DNA of 64,000 nt, taken from contig JADFCY010000003.1 in NCBI GenBank assembly GCA_018263335.1, positions 62,001 to 126,000 on the forward strand, given 5' to 3'. Source of the DNA: Methanolinea sp. Its GTDB lineage: Archaea; Halobacteriota; Methanomicrobia; Methanomicrobiales; Methanospirillaceae. The translations under genes were made by a program, and so were the position numbers. The notes beneath the pieces were generated by a model. The model worked only from the letters and a program-made list of their open reading frames with translations, was not told where the DNA came from and did no database searches. This document shows, in pieces, positions 8,978 through 19,346 of the stretch. Position 1 is the stretch's first letter. Each line of letters begins with the position of its first letter.

Positions 8978-10464
8978 TCTCTTCCCTCAGTAGTCTGTTC
9001 ATGCCGGCGATCACCGCTTCGACGCTTGCCATGATGATGTCCGTGCGGGCGCCGCGAGACGTAATTATCTTTCCGTCCTTACTTAATCTTACCGTCACAT
9101 CCACGAGCGCGTCTGTTCCCCCGTGGATTGCGTCGACGTGGTACTCCTCGAGCCGTATGTCGGCCACGGCGGCAACCGATCTCCGGAGGGCTTCCATGGC
9201 CGCATCGACAGGCCCCGCACCCGTGGAGGCTCCCGTCACCTCTTCTCCCTTCACATCCATTGTCACCGAGGCGGTGGGAGTGACGTTGCTCCCGCTTACG
9301 ACGGTGAACTGCTTCATCTTCAGCACCGGCCGGCATTCGATGGCCATCACCGCTTCGGCAACGGCGATGAGATCCGTGTCGGTGATCCTCGTCCCCTTGT
9401 CCCCAAGTGCCTTGATCCTCTTCAGGATCTCCTTCAACTGGTTCTCGTCGGGATGATAGTGCATCTCTGCGAGCGCCGCCTCGATCGAGGCCGATCCCGA
9501 GTGCTTCCCGAGCATGATACGCCGCTTTCTCCCGACGCGCTCGGGGGGCACTGGCTCGTAAGTGCTCGGTTCCCGGAGGACGCCGTGGGCATGGATGCCG
9601 CTCTCGTGGGTGAATGCCATCTCCCCCACGATGGCCTTGTTGGTGGGGAGCGGGACTCCTGTCATCCTTGAAACGAGCGAGGAGAGGTGGTAGATCTCCC
9701 CTGTCTTGATCCCGGTAGGATACTGGTAGAGGAGTTCGAGCGCCATCACCAGCTCCTCAAGTGGGGTATTCCCCGCGCGCTCCCCGATGCCGTTCACCGT
9801 CACATGTGCACACGTCGCGCCTGCTCTCAACGCGGCGACCGTGTTTGCCATTGCCATCCCCAGGTCGTCATGGCAGTGGATGCTCAGGGGTGCAAGGCAG
9901 AGGTGCGGGATCACCTCGGCTACGCGTTCGGGTGTCAGAAGGCCTACCGTGTCGCAGAAGCAGAGACGTTCTGCTCCGCGCTCCAGGCCGCCGGCGTAGA
10001 TCTCTCGGACAAACACCGGGTCGGCCCTTGACGCGTCCTCGCCCGAGAGCTCGACGATGAGCCCCCGCTCCCGCGCATAGGTGACTGCAGAGAACGCCAT
10101 CTCGCATATCTGCGCCCTGGTCTTCCTCATCTTCTTCTCTATGTGCAGGTCGCTCACAGGTATGACGAGGTGGACCGAGTCAGCGCCATAATCGGCGGCA
10201 TAATCGATGTCCTGGACTACCGCCCTGACATATGTACAGACTTCCGCCTTGAGGCCCGCATCGGAGATGAGCCGGAGGGCTTCCCGTTCTCCATCTGATG
10301 CCGCAACGGAGCCGACTTCCACCACGTGCACCCCGATATCAGAGAGCATCGTGGCGATCTCAAGCTTCTGACCGGGATTCAGCGAAACGCCCGGGGTCTG
10401 CTCCCCATCCCGGAGAGTGGTGTCGAAAAACCGGATGTTACCGGGGAATAAAACGATCTGTCAT
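8949..10464 (-). CDS. cimA: Citramalate/2-isopropylmalate synthase family, apparent 1-base frameshift near the start
   Basis: The body (ATG 10349 to stop, 466 codons) has the LeuA-type TIM barrel ([34 protein letters not shown]) and the C-terminal regulatory domain ([13 protein letters not shown]). Catalytic [14 protein letters not shown] lies upstream of that ATG, in frame, but no ATG, GTG or TTG precedes it there. A GGTGG site and ATG at 10464 are in another frame (MTDRFIPR, stop); deleting one C from the C4 run at 10443-10446 joins them as [20 protein letters not shown]. The product condenses acetyl-CoA with pyruvate or 2-oxoisovalerate. Resemblance to methanogen CimA and the ilvBN context favour citramalate synthase; LeuA is possible. 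The frameshift may be a sequencing error, a true mutation or recoding. Confidence 0.8.
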
Positions 10465-10530
10465 GGATAATTCCACCACGAGATATACGTTTGGGTGCGA
10501 GGGTATAAAAAAAGTGGGTTGAATGCGGTA

Positions 10531-11235
10531 TCAGCGGGAAGCCGGTGCCGCACCCGAGGCCTCGTAGATCCTGGTGACGTACCTGGCTTCAAAGATGATC
10601 AGGAAGGGGAGCAGGATCAGGGTGATGAGCCACCCGATGAAGGGGATCATGTTGAAGAGGTTGACCACGAACCAGATGATTCCCGCCACGATGAAGAGGA
10701 TGATCAGTGCCAGGATGTAGCTTCCCCACCCGATCTTCCTGATGGTCTCAAGGATCGCGCCAAAGTTGAATGCTTCTCCGAACCGTTCTGTCCTTGCCAT
10801 CCGGACAAACCCAATGGTCGAGAAGAGCATGAGGATGAAGGCCACGATCAGGGCGATCAGCACCCCTACCATGAACGCTGCCACGAGAGGCATGAGCACT
10901 TCCATGTTGTTGGTAAAGAATTCGGGATCGCCGCTCATTGCTGCTTCCTGTATGGCCGAAAAGAACGCGAACCCTCCGAAGATGAGGATGATGAGAATGA
11001 CGGGTATCGCATAGATGATTGCAGCGACAAGAAGCTTCAGGCCATCGATGAACAGCTTGCCCCACTGTGCAGGCTCGGGGGCAGGCGCCTTGCCCCTCCA
11101 GATCTCCATCGTGTATCCCATCATCAGGGGGAAGATGATCGTAGATATTATCAGCAGTATCCAGCGCTTCCAGTGGCCGACGAGGCCGTCTTTTGCATAG
11201 CCCAGGGAGTCTCCAAGCATGTTGCCATAATCCAT
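10531..11235 (-). CDS. DUF4013 membrane protein (paralogue 1)
   Basis: 234 residues starting MDYGNMLGDSLGYAKDG, with a GGTGA ribosome-binding site just upstream. Several membrane segments are visible (IIYAIPVILIILIFGGFAFF, LIALIVAFILMLFSTIGF, ILALIILFIVAGIIWFVVNL, GWLITLILLPFLIIF), separated by a conserved GEAFNFGAILETIRKIGWGSY loop. This is the DUF4013 family, common in methanogens and of unknown function. A second copy lies 540 bp away on the same strand. Confidence 0.85.
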   Translation of the reverse strand: MDYGNMLGDSLGYAKDGLVGHWKRWILLIISTIIFPLMMGYTMEIWRGKAPAPEPAQWGKLFIDGLKLLVAAIIYAIPVILIILIFGGFAFFSAIQEAAMSGDPEFFTNNMEVLMPLVAAFMVGVLIALIVAFILMLFSTIGFVRMARTERFGEAFNFGAILETIRKIGWGSYILALIILFIVAGIIWFVVNLFNMIPFIGWLITLILLPFLIIFEARYVTRIYEASGAAPASR

Positions 11236-11778
11236 GTGAATCACCAATTATTGCAGAGATATGTGCTATCAACGGTAATTTATAGGTATCCTCGAATTGG
11301 GGGGCCAATAGACAGCCAATGTGGGAATCGATTCTTTTTACCAGGAAGAGGTTCAATTTCGTGTCAGTATGACATGCGAAGAGTTTAAAAAAAAAGATAT
11401 TCGCAACGCCATGGGGGCAGGATTGACGAAGTCTCTGAACATTATGGGCAATTTCCATACCTACACCCCTCCGTTCAGGATTCAGTCGTTAAAACCAGGA
11501 ATTTCGAGGAAAGGTCCGCCAATCAGTTCCTGATGCGTCACTTCGCCAGTACAGGGTTTTTTGAAGGAGGCAAGAGTGAGTGGGTAACCAGGATTTGGGT
11601 CATGAGAAGCGGCAGATTTTCATTGACCGAATTTGCATGCTGCATATCAACGTCGATTTGGTCCCTTCCGACAACCTCGAAGATGAAGCAAGGATCTGGC
11701 GGTGAGACCATGGTGCGCCCGTCCCGTCTACACCTGGGTTCTCTGGATTATGTCATGAAAAAAGGACGATAAAAAAAG
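11236..11778. other. Intergenic region between the DUF4013 paralogues
   Basis: About 540 bases with no convincing gene. The only protein-like stretch is a minus-strand frame at 11538-11711 (57 residues, MVSPPDPCFIFEVVGRD at its start) with no ribosome-binding site, and its coding status is doubtful. Short plus-strand frames at 11321-11533 and 11533-11772 have the composition of noise. The region may hold the promoter of the downstream DUF4013 copy and decayed sequence. Confidence 0.4.
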
Positions 11779-12627
11779 TCAAGCGGTTGAAGAGAAGGAA
11801 GAGTCAGCCGGATTTCCCGCAGAATCATAGAGGATACAGATATACCGGTGCATAAAGACCATGATAGCCGGTGAAATGAGGATCTGGAGAATTGCGCCAA
11901 TGTAAGGAATGAAGCTCAAAATTACCTGGATGACTGCAACAATCACGACGACAATGATAAGTGCCAGGATGTAGGACCCCCATCCGATCTTCCCGATGGT
12001 GGCCAGGATTGCGCTGAAATTGAATGCTTCTCCGATTTTTCCTGTCCGGGCAAACCTGACAACCCCGGTGACTGCCAGGAGCCAGAGGATTATTGCGACG
12101 ATGACTGCTATCAGGATGCCGGCAATCACACCGCCAAGGATGGGCATCAGGACAGGCATCAGTGCCTCAAAGTCAGGTTCCGCCGGCATTTCCATGAGGA
12201 TCGGCAGCGCGCTGAAAAACGCGGCACCTGCCGTGACAGCGAGGATGATAAGCACGGGGATGAGGTAGATGACTTCTATGACGAGAAGCTTGATTCCGTC
12301 AACGAACATCCTGCCAAAACCGGTGACTTCGGGAAGCGGGACTTCGCCCCTGAGGATCCTGAGAAGGTATCCCATCGAAAAGGCACCAAGGATGATGGCC
12401 ATGATGAATGCGATGACAAACCCGATGATCAATGTTCCAATGACTGACGCTGGGATTTCAGCCTCGGTGTAAGCCATCAATGAAGGCAGCATGAGGATTA
12501 AAATAAGAATGAAAGGAATGGCCGGGAGGAGGGTCAGCACTATCAGCATGATCCAGGTCTTCAGGTTTTTCGTAAGTCCATCTTTGGCATATTCGTATGA
12601 ATCGCTTATCATTTTTCCATAATCCAT
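11779..12627 (-). CDS. DUF4013 membrane protein (paralogue 2)
   Basis: 282 residues starting MDYGKMISDSYEYAKDG, after a GGTGA ribosome-binding site nine bases before the ATG. It has the same fold as the neighbouring paralogue but with extra membrane segments near the N-terminus (LIVLTLLPAIPFILILILML, SVIGTLIIGFVIAFIMAIIL). The shared loop GEAFNFSAILATIGKIGWGS is nearly identical in both copies. Function unknown; a role in the cell membrane is all that can be inferred. Confidence 0.85.
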   Translation of the reverse strand: MDYGKMISDSYEYAKDGLTKNLKTWIMLIVLTLLPAIPFILILILMLPSLMAYTEAEIPASVIGTLIIGFVIAFIMAIILGAFSMGYLLRILRGEVPLPEVTGFGRMFVDGIKLLVIEVIYLIPVLIILAVTAGAAFFSALPILMEMPAEPDFEALMPVLMPILGGVIAGILIAVIVAIILWLLAVTGVVRFARTGKIGEAFNFSAILATIGKIGWGSYILALIIVVVIVAVIQVILSFIPYIGAILQILISPAIMVFMHRYICILYDSAGNPADSSFSSTA

Positions 12628-12706
12628 GTAAGTCACCACTATATGCAGCTCAGGTGTCATCAGTTCTGATTTAAAGGTATCCCCGAAAAATGATGTTTGG
12701 TGATTT

Positions 12707-14191
12707 TTAATGCCTGAAATGGCGGATTCCCGTGAAGACCATGGCCACGTTCAGGCGGTTTGCGGCCTCGATGACCTCTTTATCACGGATTGATCCCCCA
12801 GGCTGCACAAGGGCGGTCGCACCTGCGGCAGCGGAGACCTCGAGGGTATCGGGAAACGGCAGGAACGCATCGGAGGCAACCGCAGAACCTGACAGTGAAA
12901 AACGGGATTTTTCTATTGCGATCTTCGCCGCATCGACGCGGCTCATCTGCCCGGCGCCGATCCCAAGCGTCTTCTTTGCATCCGCAAAGACGATTGCATT
13001 GCTCCTGGTATGGGCGCACACCCTGCAGGCAAACTTCATCGCCTTCATCTCCGTCGGGGTGGGGTCCCGATCGGTGACTACCTCCCATCTCTCCTGGTAG
13101 ATCGGGGTATCCTGCACGAGGAGACCTCCATCGATGCTCCGCAGTTCCCAGCCTCTTTTGGGAGCAGGGAGGCGTAATACACGCAGGTTCTCTTTCTTTC
13201 CAAATACCTGCAGGGCATCCGGGGTGTACGCAGGGGCTGCCACAACCTCGACAAACGTGCCTGCGATATCCTCCGCGAGGTCACGATCCACCTCCCTGTT
13301 CAACGCGACGACCGATCCATATGCAGAGACCGGATCTGTGTCGCGGGCCTCTGTGTAGGCATTGGCCAGGGTCTCTCCGATTGCAACGCCGCAGGGATTG
13401 TTGTGCTTGACGACCACTGCTGCGGGCTCGGAAAACTCCTGCACAAGGCCAGCTGCGGACGAAAGGTCAAGGTAATTATTGTAGGACATCTGCTTTCCCT
13501 GCAGTGGTTCGCTCCCGGCGATTCCGGATTGGCCGTAGACGGCACCGTGCTGGTGCGGGTTCTCTCCGTATCGAAGCATTCTCCCGTTCCTGAACTGGAC
13601 AGTGTAAACCTCGGGGAATTTCGTGCCGATCTGGTGGAGATAATTGCTGATCGCCGCATCGTAGGCGGCTGTCCGGGCAAACGCCCGTTTTGCGAGCAGA
13701 AGGCGCTGGTCTGCTGAAAAACCACCCGCCTTGAGCGCATCCTTCACGAGGGGGTAGTCTGAAGGGTCCGTGACTACAGCCACGTCCCTGTAGTTCTTTG
13801 CAGCAGCCCGGATCATCGCGGGCCCACCGATATCGATATACTCGACGAGATCTTCCAGCGGAAGTCCCTTCTCTGACATCTCCTCGAAAGGATAGAGGTT
13901 TGCGACCAGGAGGTCGATGGGGAGAATTCCTTGCTCCTTCATCACGCCGTCATCAATTCCCCTCCTCCCAAGGAGGCCGCCGTGGATGCGTGGGTGGAGC
14001 GTCTTGACCCTCCCATCCATCATCTCGGTCGAGCCAGTATATGCCGATACTTCTGTGAAAGGAATCGAGGCCTCCATCAGGGCTGCCCCGGTTCCCCCCG
14101 AGCTCAACAGCGCCACGTCGTGGCGGCGGAGTTCTCCGGCGAGGTCTACGATTCCCTCCTTGTTCCAGACAGAGAGGAGTGCCCATTTCAT
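12707..14191 (-). CDS. purH: Bifunctional AICAR formyltransferase / IMP cyclohydrolase
   Basis: 494 residues, a full two-domain PurH that carries out the last two steps of purine synthesis. Residues 1 to ~190 form the IMP cyclohydrolase with an MGS-like fold (LLSSGGTGAALMEA, STEMMDGRVKTLHPRIHGG). The rest is the formyltransferase, with the catalytic lysine-histidine in VVKHNNPCGVAIGE. Start ATG 14191 follows a GGTGA site; a GTG six bases upstream is part of that site. Many archaea use PurP for the formylation step, so a complete PurH implies the folate-type (10-formyl) route, or an equivalent C1 donor, here. Confidence 0.95.
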   Translation of the reverse strand: MKWALLSVWNKEGIVDLAGELRRHDVALLSSGGTGAALMEASIPFTEVSAYTGSTEMMDGRVKTLHPRIHGGLLGRRGIDDGVMKEQGILPIDLLVANLYPFEEMSEKGLPLEDLVEYIDIGGPAMIRAAAKNYRDVAVVTDPSDYPLVKDALKAGGFSADQRLLLAKRAFARTAAYDAAISNYLHQIGTKFPEVYTVQFRNGRMLRYGENPHQHGAVYGQSGIAGSEPLQGKQMSYNNYLDLSSAAGLVQEFSEPAAVVVKHNNPCGVAIGETLANAYTEARDTDPVSAYGSVVALNREVDRDLAEDIAGTFVEVVAAPAYTPDALQVFGKKENLRVLRLPAPKRGWELRSIDGGLLVQDTPIYQERWEVVTDRDPTPTEMKAMKFACRVCAHTRSNAIVFADAKKTLGIGAGQMSRVDAAKIAIEKSRFSLSGSAVASDAFLPFPDTLEVSAAAGATALVQPGGSIRDKEVIEAANRLNVAMVFTGIRHFRH

Positions 14192-14654
14192 AGTCACCTA
14201 TGGGAGATAATGGGATATGAGCATGATGCCGGCTCCTCGAGCCCTGGGAGGTGCAGGCGATCCTCTCACTAACCTTCTGGTGAATCATGATCTCTTCGGG
14301 CTGGATCCCTCTCTGCGGGGTTGGGCGAAAACCCTGTCAGACCGGTCCTGTGCGTGTGTTTGGCGTCTTTCCCCTGATCGGGAGTCATGCCTCCATGGAA
14401 ATCGCCCGGAAATGGCTAAAGGAAAAGGCCTTGACAGCGGGGCAATATTCACCGGTGCATGGCAGTGGAAGCACCTGCCCGCCCATGATGCGCGGGAATG
14501 ACAGGGGCCTGAATTTGTTCTTCGTGTATTCATGCGAAACAAACCGGATTCCGGACCTTTTTTGGTTGAATCACTCCGGAAATGGGGGTTGCAGGAAATG
14601 AAAAAATAAGTACGTTTATATAGAACTACAATGCAATAGATAAATGATTGTGGT
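14192..14654. other. Divergent intergenic region purH / grpE
   Basis: About 460 bases between two divergent genes. Short frames on both strands look like noise. A clear TATA box for the chaperone operon lies at its right end; no operator-like inverted repeat was recognised. Confidence 0.5.
14614..14622 (+). promoter_or_regulatory. TATA box of the grpE-dnaK-dnaJ operon
   Basis: GTTTATATA is a near-consensus archaeal TATA box, centred about 37 bases before the grpE ATG. Transcription would start around 14645, about ten bases before the ATG. Confidence 0.6.
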
Positions 14655-15182
14655 ATGGCTGAATCCAGAGAGGAGGAAAATTTTGACTCTGATGCACAAA
14701 AAGAGCAAGAATCTGATACCAATTCCATCGAACCTCCTTCCAGCCGGGAGGAGTTGCAGAAGAAGTATGATGAACTGAACGATCGGTTCATCAGGCTTGC
14801 AGCGGACTTTGAGAATTACAAAAAAAGGTCGGAACGGGATGTGGAGAACCGGGTGAAGAATGCCATAGAGGGATTCGCGGTGGAACTCCTGGAAGTGGGA
14901 GACAATTTTGACCGGGCACTCTCTGCTGACCCGGGTTCTGCACGAGAAGGTCTCGAACAGATCCACAAGCAGTTCCGGACAATCATGGAGCGTCACGGTA
15001 TATGCCGCCTCGAGGCCACCGGCAAGAAATTCGATCCCGGGGAACATGAAGCGGTATACTGTGAACCCTCCGATCAGGAGGAGGGGACGGTTCTCAAAGA
15101 GATCTGCTGTGGCTTCCGGATGCACGACAAGGTGATAAGATACGCAAAAGTGGTTGTTTCGAAAGGAAAGGAGACTGAGTGA
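14655..15182 (+). CDS. grpE: Nucleotide exchange factor GrpE
   Basis: 175 residues. A charged N-terminal tail (residues 1-35) leads into the long coiled coil ([29 protein letters not shown]), then the four-helix and beta-wing domains ([45 protein letters not shown]). It releases ADP from DnaK. The stop overlaps the region of the dnaK ribosome-binding site, so grpE and dnaK are co-transcribed. Confidence 0.95.
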   Translation: MAESREEENFDSDAQKEQESDTNSIEPPSSREELQKKYDELNDRFIRLAADFENYKKRSERDVENRVKNAIEGFAVELLEVGDNFDRALSADPGSAREGLEQIHKQFRTIMERHGICRLEATGKKFDPGEHEAVYCEPSDQEEGTVLKEICCGFRMHDKVIRYAKVVVSKGKETE

Positions 15183-15184
15183 AC

Positions 15185-17041
15185 ATGGCAAAAGAGAAGA
15201 TACTTGGTATTGATCTGGGGACCACGTTTTCCTGCATGGCAATCATGGAGGCCGGAAAACCGATTGTCATCCCCAATGCAGAAGGACAGAGGACCACCCC
15301 GTCGGTGGTTGCATTTACAAAAGACGGCGAACGCCTGGTGGGAAGCCTCGCCAAGCGGCAGGCGGTCACCAATCCCACACGGACGATTCAGTCCATCAAG
15401 AGAAAGATGGGCTCTTCGGAGAAGGTGAAGGTCGACGACAAGAGTTACACTCCCCAGGAGATATCAGCCATGATCCTGCAGAAACTCAAGGCCGATGCAG
15501 AGGCGTACCTCGGGGAGAAGATCACAAAGGCAGTCATCACAGTCCCCGCATACTTCAACGATGCCCAGCGTCAGGCCACAAAGGATGCCGGGCGCATCGC
15601 GGGCCTTGACGTGCTGCGGATCATCAACGAACCTACCGCGAGCGCCCTCGCATACGGCATCGACAAGGAGCAGGACGCCACGGTGCTCGTGTACGACCTT
15701 GGCGGTGGGACGTTCGATGTCTCCATCCTCACGCTCGGAGACGGGGTATTCGAGGTGAAGGCGACTTCAGGAAACAACCATCTCGGAGGGGACGACTTTG
15801 ACAACCGGATCGTGGACTACCTTGTGGAGGAGTTCAAGAAGAAGGAGGGGATCAACCTCCGCACGGACCCCATTGCGATGCAGCGACTGAGAGATGCTGC
15901 CGAGAACGCAAAGATCGAGCTCTCCCAGAAGATGAAGACAAACATCAACCTGCCATACATCACCACCGGGCCGACCGGGCCGAAGTTCCTTGATATCGAT
16001 CTCTCCAGGGCAAAGCTCGAGCAGTTGATAGGGGACCTCGTCGAGTCGACCGTAGCACCGGTCAAGCAGGCATTGGGCGACGCAAAGCTCACTCCTGACC
16101 AGATCGACCACGTCCTTCTCGTGGGAGGGTCCACCCGGGTACCGCTCGTGCAGGAGACTGTCAGGAAGATACTCGGAAAAGAGCCTGACAAGGGCATCAA
16201 TCCGGACGAGTGCGTCGGCCTCGGTGCCGCCATCCAGGGGGCAGTTCTCTCGGGAGAGACCAAGGATATCGTCCTCCTCGATGTCACACCCCTCACGCTC
16301 GGGATTGAGACCCTCGGCGGGATTGCGACGAAGCTGATCGAGAGGAACACCACCATTCCCACCCGCAAGAGCCAGATATTCTCCACCGCTGCGGACGGCC
16401 AGACAAGCGTCGAGATCCACGTGGTACAGGGAGAGCGGGCGCTTGCGAAGGACAACTTCACACTGGGCAAGTTCCAGCTGACCGGCATCCCTCCCGCCCC
16501 GAGAGGCATCCCGCAGATCGAGGTGACATTCGACATCGACGCCAACGGCATCATCCATGTATCGGCAAAGGATCTTGGGACCGGCAACGAGCAGGCGATC
16601 ACCATCAAAGGCGACAGAAAGCTCTCCGAGGATGAGATCAAGCGCATGATGGATGAGGCCAAGAGATTCGAAAGCGAGGACGCAAAGAAGAAGGAGGAGA
16701 TCGAGCTCCGGAACCAGGCCGACACCGCCATCTTCAGTGCGGAAAAGATGCTGAAGGAGCATGGAGATACGGTTGAGCCTGCCGACCGTGAGAAAGTGGA
16801 GTCCGGAGTCGCGGACCTCCGGAAAGCGCTCGAGGCCGACAACAGCGAGGAGATCCGCAAAAAGATGGAGATGCTCACCGAGGCAGTCTATGCCATCACC
16901 ACCAAGATCTACCAGAAGGTCCAGGCCGAGAAGCAGGCACAGCAGGCGGCAGGCGCCGCGGCGGGAGGGGGAGCAGGCGGTTCTCCGGGCGCAGGCGATG
17001 AGAAAGTCGTCGATGCCGATTTCAAAGTGAAAGACGAGTGA
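15185..17041 (+). CDS. dnaK: Hsp70 chaperone DnaK
   Basis: 618 residues. The ATPase domain shows the phosphate-1 motif [12 protein letters not shown], phosphate-2 [14 protein letters not shown] and the adenosine motif [13 protein letters not shown]. The interdomain linker ([16 protein letters not shown]) is followed by the substrate-binding domain and helical lid, ending in a Gly/Ala-rich tail and [11 protein letters not shown]. It binds exposed hydrophobic segments of client proteins in an ATP cycle with DnaJ and GrpE. ATG 15185 is preferred to GTG 15179, which lies in the grpE stop. Many archaea lack Hsp70, and where present it is usually regarded as acquired from bacteria. Confidence 0.97.
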   Translation: MAKEKILGIDLGTTFSCMAIMEAGKPIVIPNAEGQRTTPSVVAFTKDGERLVGSLAKRQAVTNPTRTIQSIKRKMGSSEKVKVDDKSYTPQEISAMILQKLKADAEAYLGEKITKAVITVPAYFNDAQRQATKDAGRIAGLDVLRIINEPTASALAYGIDKEQDATVLVYDLGGGTFDVSILTLGDGVFEVKATSGNNHLGGDDFDNRIVDYLVEEFKKKEGINLRTDPIAMQRLRDAAENAKIELSQKMKTNINLPYITTGPTGPKFLDIDLSRAKLEQLIGDLVESTVAPVKQALGDAKLTPDQIDHVLLVGGSTRVPLVQETVRKILGKEPDKGINPDECVGLGAAIQGAVLSGETKDIVLLDVTPLTLGIETLGGIATKLIERNTTIPTRKSQIFSTAADGQTSVEIHVVQGERALAKDNFTLGKFQLTGIPPAPRGIPQIEVTFDIDANGIIHVSAKDLGTGNEQAITIKGDRKLSEDEIKRMMDEAKRFESEDAKKKEEIELRNQADTAIFSAEKMLKEHGDTVEPADREKVESGVADLRKALEADNSEEIRKKMEMLTEAVYAITTKIYQKVQAEKQAQQAAGAAAGGGAGGSPGAGDEKVVDADFKVKDE

Positions 17042-18177
17042 GCCCGATGGAAGCGGGTGATTACTACGAGATCCTGGGAGTTCCCAGGAACGCGGAAGAG
17101 AAGGAGATAAAGAAGGCCTACCGCAACCTGGCCCGGAAGTATCACCCGGATGTCTGCAAGGAGCCTGGCGCAGAGGAGAAGTTCAAGAAGATCAACGAGG
17201 CATACAGCGTCCTCTCCGACTCCCAGAAACGTGCGCAGTACGATCACCTGGGCCACGAGACATATACCAGTGCCTCGAAGGGATCGTACAGCGGCACGGG
17301 AGGCTTCCACGGTGGAGGTTTCAGCGCAGACTTCAGTGGGTTCGGGGACATATTCGATTTTTTCGGGGGCGGCTTCTCGGGTTCTCGGCAGGCAGGACCG
17401 CAGTCAGGTTCTGACCTCCTGATGAAGATGCAGATCACGCTCGAAGAAGCGGTCTTCGGGGCAGATCGCGAGATCGAGGTGAACCATACCGAGGCATGCA
17501 GCCATTGCAACGGGACCGGGAGTGAGAGCAAGAAGCTCACGAAGTGCCCAAGGTGCGGGGGTTCCGGCCAGATGAGGCAGATGAGCCAGACTATCTTCGG
17601 GCAGTTCGTGCGGATGAGTACCTGTACCGAGTGCAGGGGTCGTGGAAGTATCCCCGAGAAACGGTGTAGTGAATGCCGTGGCACAGGGCATACCCAGGTG
17701 CATCGCAAGGTGACTGTCCACATCCCGGCCGGCATCGAGAGCGGAATGCGCCTCAGGATGGAGGGGTACGGGGAGGCCGGGGATTACGGAGCACCGAACG
17801 GGGATCTCTTCATCGAGGTGTACGTCCGGCCGCATGACCGGTTCAGGAGATCAGGCGACAACCTGGAGACTGATGTGGAGATAAGCCCTGCACAGGCCGT
17901 GGTGGGATCCGTGGTCGACGTCGAGACAATCGAGAAGCGGACAGTGGAACTGACCATTCCTCCGGGCATCCAGCACAATACCGCTCTGAAGATCCCTGGA
18001 GAAGGGGTCAGGCGCAGGGGACGGCCTGGCGACCTCCTTGTAAGGATCAAAGTGGTGATCCCAAGGCAGCCGAAGTCCGAGGTCCGCAGCCTCTACGAGA
18101 AGATCCTTGAACTGGAAGGGCACCGGATGCCGGATTCAAAGAAAGGATTCTTCTCGGGATTCATGGGTAAGAAATGA
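17038..18177 (+). CDS. dnaJ: Hsp40 co-chaperone DnaJ
   Basis: 379 residues from GTG 17038, which overlaps the dnaK stop in GTGA; ATG 17047 is an alternative start. The J domain carries the HPD motif (ARKYHPDVC) that stimulates DnaK, then comes a Gly/Phe-rich linker ([17 protein letters not shown]). Four CxxCxGxG zinc-binding repeats follow ([32 protein letters not shown]), and then the two client-binding domains. This is a complete class I DnaJ. Third gene of the chaperone operon. Confidence 0.97.
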   Translation: MSPMEAGDYYEILGVPRNAEEKEIKKAYRNLARKYHPDVCKEPGAEEKFKKINEAYSVLSDSQKRAQYDHLGHETYTSASKGSYSGTGGFHGGGFSADFSGFGDIFDFFGGGFSGSRQAGPQSGSDLLMKMQITLEEAVFGADREIEVNHTEACSHCNGTGSESKKLTKCPRCGGSGQMRQMSQTIFGQFVRMSTCTECRGRGSIPEKRCSECRGTGHTQVHRKVTVHIPAGIESGMRLRMEGYGEAGDYGAPNGDLFIEVYVRPHDRFRRSGDNLETDVEISPAQAVVGSVVDVETIEKRTVELTIPPGIQHNTALKIPGEGVRRRGRPGDLLVRIKVVIPRQPKSEVRSLYEKILELEGHRMPDSKKGFFSGFMGKK

Positions 18178-18283
18178 AGAACACCACCCGGTTTTGCAAG
18201 AATAACTGAATTCTCCCTGGCACACTTCTCTTCTTGGAGACCCTGGGTTTTTTCTGGCCTGACAGGCGGTACCATCCGGCTTT

Positions 18284-19282
18284 TTGTCTCCGGCCGTCCA
18301 ACGTGTGTGCGTGCACCTCCTCGTGGAGCTTGCGGGAGACCACCCGCACCTGCCATTTGCCGAGCTTGATCTCCTGGGGACGCTCGTTGAGAGAGGTACC
18401 CAGGTTGCCGTGATTGACTGCAAGCGACAGGAAGAGGTGTCGCGGCTGGCACTTGCCCATTCCGCAATGGAGTTCCTGGGGTCATGCCCAGGCCGAAGGG
18501 AAGCATTCGAGCGCATGCTGAAGGATCTTTCGCTTACGAGCTCACGACCATTTGCAGGGCGGGCAAAAAAGGTCCACGGCAATACAATGGATGCCACCCA
18601 GGCAGAGCTCGAGCGGCTCATCGGGTCGCTCGTGCAGGGGAAAGTGGACCTGCAGAACCCGCAGGAGGAATTCCGGGTAATCGTATCGGGTTCCAGGTGC
18701 TACCTCGGCCGCGTCCTGTGGAGGAGCGACCCCCGCCGGTTCGCAGGCCGGCGTCCAGGAGACAGGCCGTTCTTTCACCCCGGAGTGATGATGCCGCGGA
18801 TGGTACGCGCATTACTGAATATCTCGTGCGTGAGGAGGAATGAAACGATCCTGGACCCTTTCTGCGGCACCGGTGGGATGATCATGGAGGCGCTTCTTCT
18901 CGGGATCTCCGGCGTCGGGAGCGATATCGACCCAAAAATGGTCCTGGGAAGCAGGATGAATGCAAGGGATGCCGCGGTCCTCCTCGCCGATGGGAGGGAG
19001 CTTCCGTTCCGGGACGAATCCTTTGATGCGGTGGTCACCGATCTCCCTTACGGGCAATCCGTTGCCATCAGGGCACGCAGTCTCGACTCGCTCTATCACG
19101 CTGCGCTCGGAGAGATCACGCGGGTACTTAGGCCGGGACGTCGGGCAGTCCTCGTCACCCATCGTGACATCCGCCCCCTCGCAGACACGTACATGACGGT
19201 GGAGGGCTGCTACTCCCAGCGGGTCCACAAGAGTCTCACCAGGCACATCCTTGTCCTCGCAAAGGAGGTGAAGGGAGGGTGA
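18284..19282 (+). CDS. Trm-G10-type tRNA guanosine N2-methyltransferase
   Basis: Up to 332 residues. The N-terminal half resembles a THUMP-type RNA-binding domain (residues ~1-150). The C-terminal Rossmann methyltransferase has the SAM-binding motif ILDPFCGTGGMIMEALLLG and the catalytic DLPYG motif of N2-guanosine methyltransferases. The archaeal family modifies G10 in tRNA to m2G/m2,2G. The 5' end is uncertain: no ATG is available and TTG 18284 and GTG codons at 18305, 18311 and 18323 are all possible. It follows dnaJ by 106 bp. Confidence 0.85.
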   Translation: MSPAVQRVCVHLLVELAGDHPHLPFAELDLLGTLVERGTQVAVIDCKRQEEVSRLALAHSAMEFLGSCPGRREAFERMLKDLSLTSSRPFAGRAKKVHGNTMDATQAELERLIGSLVQGKVDLQNPQEEFRVIVSGSRCYLGRVLWRSDPRRFAGRRPGDRPFFHPGVMMPRMVRALLNISCVRRNETILDPFCGTGGMIMEALLLGISGVGSDIDPKMVLGSRMNARDAAVLLADGRELPFRDESFDAVVTDLPYGQSVAIRARSLDSLYHAALGEITRVLRPGRRAVLVTHRDIRPLADTYMTVEGCYSQRVHKSLTRHILVLAKEVKGG

Positions 19283-19346
19283 AACCCGGACCTTCACACC
19301 ATTCAAATGCAATGAAGGCGGAAGAAATCATGGAGATCTTTTCGGC

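Noticed and set aside
11538-11711. 57-codon minus-strand frame beginning MVSPPDPCFIFEVV
   Set aside because: It reads somewhat like protein but has no ribosome-binding site, promoter or recognisable family; recorded in the intergenic entry only.
11321-11772. Two short plus-strand frames (70 and 79 codons) between the DUF4013 genes
   Set aside because: No ribosome-binding site, unusual composition and no family resemblance; treated as intergenic.
14217-14601. Frames of up to 104 codons in the purH-grpE gap
   Set aside because: Opposing-strand frames overlap each other and look like noise.
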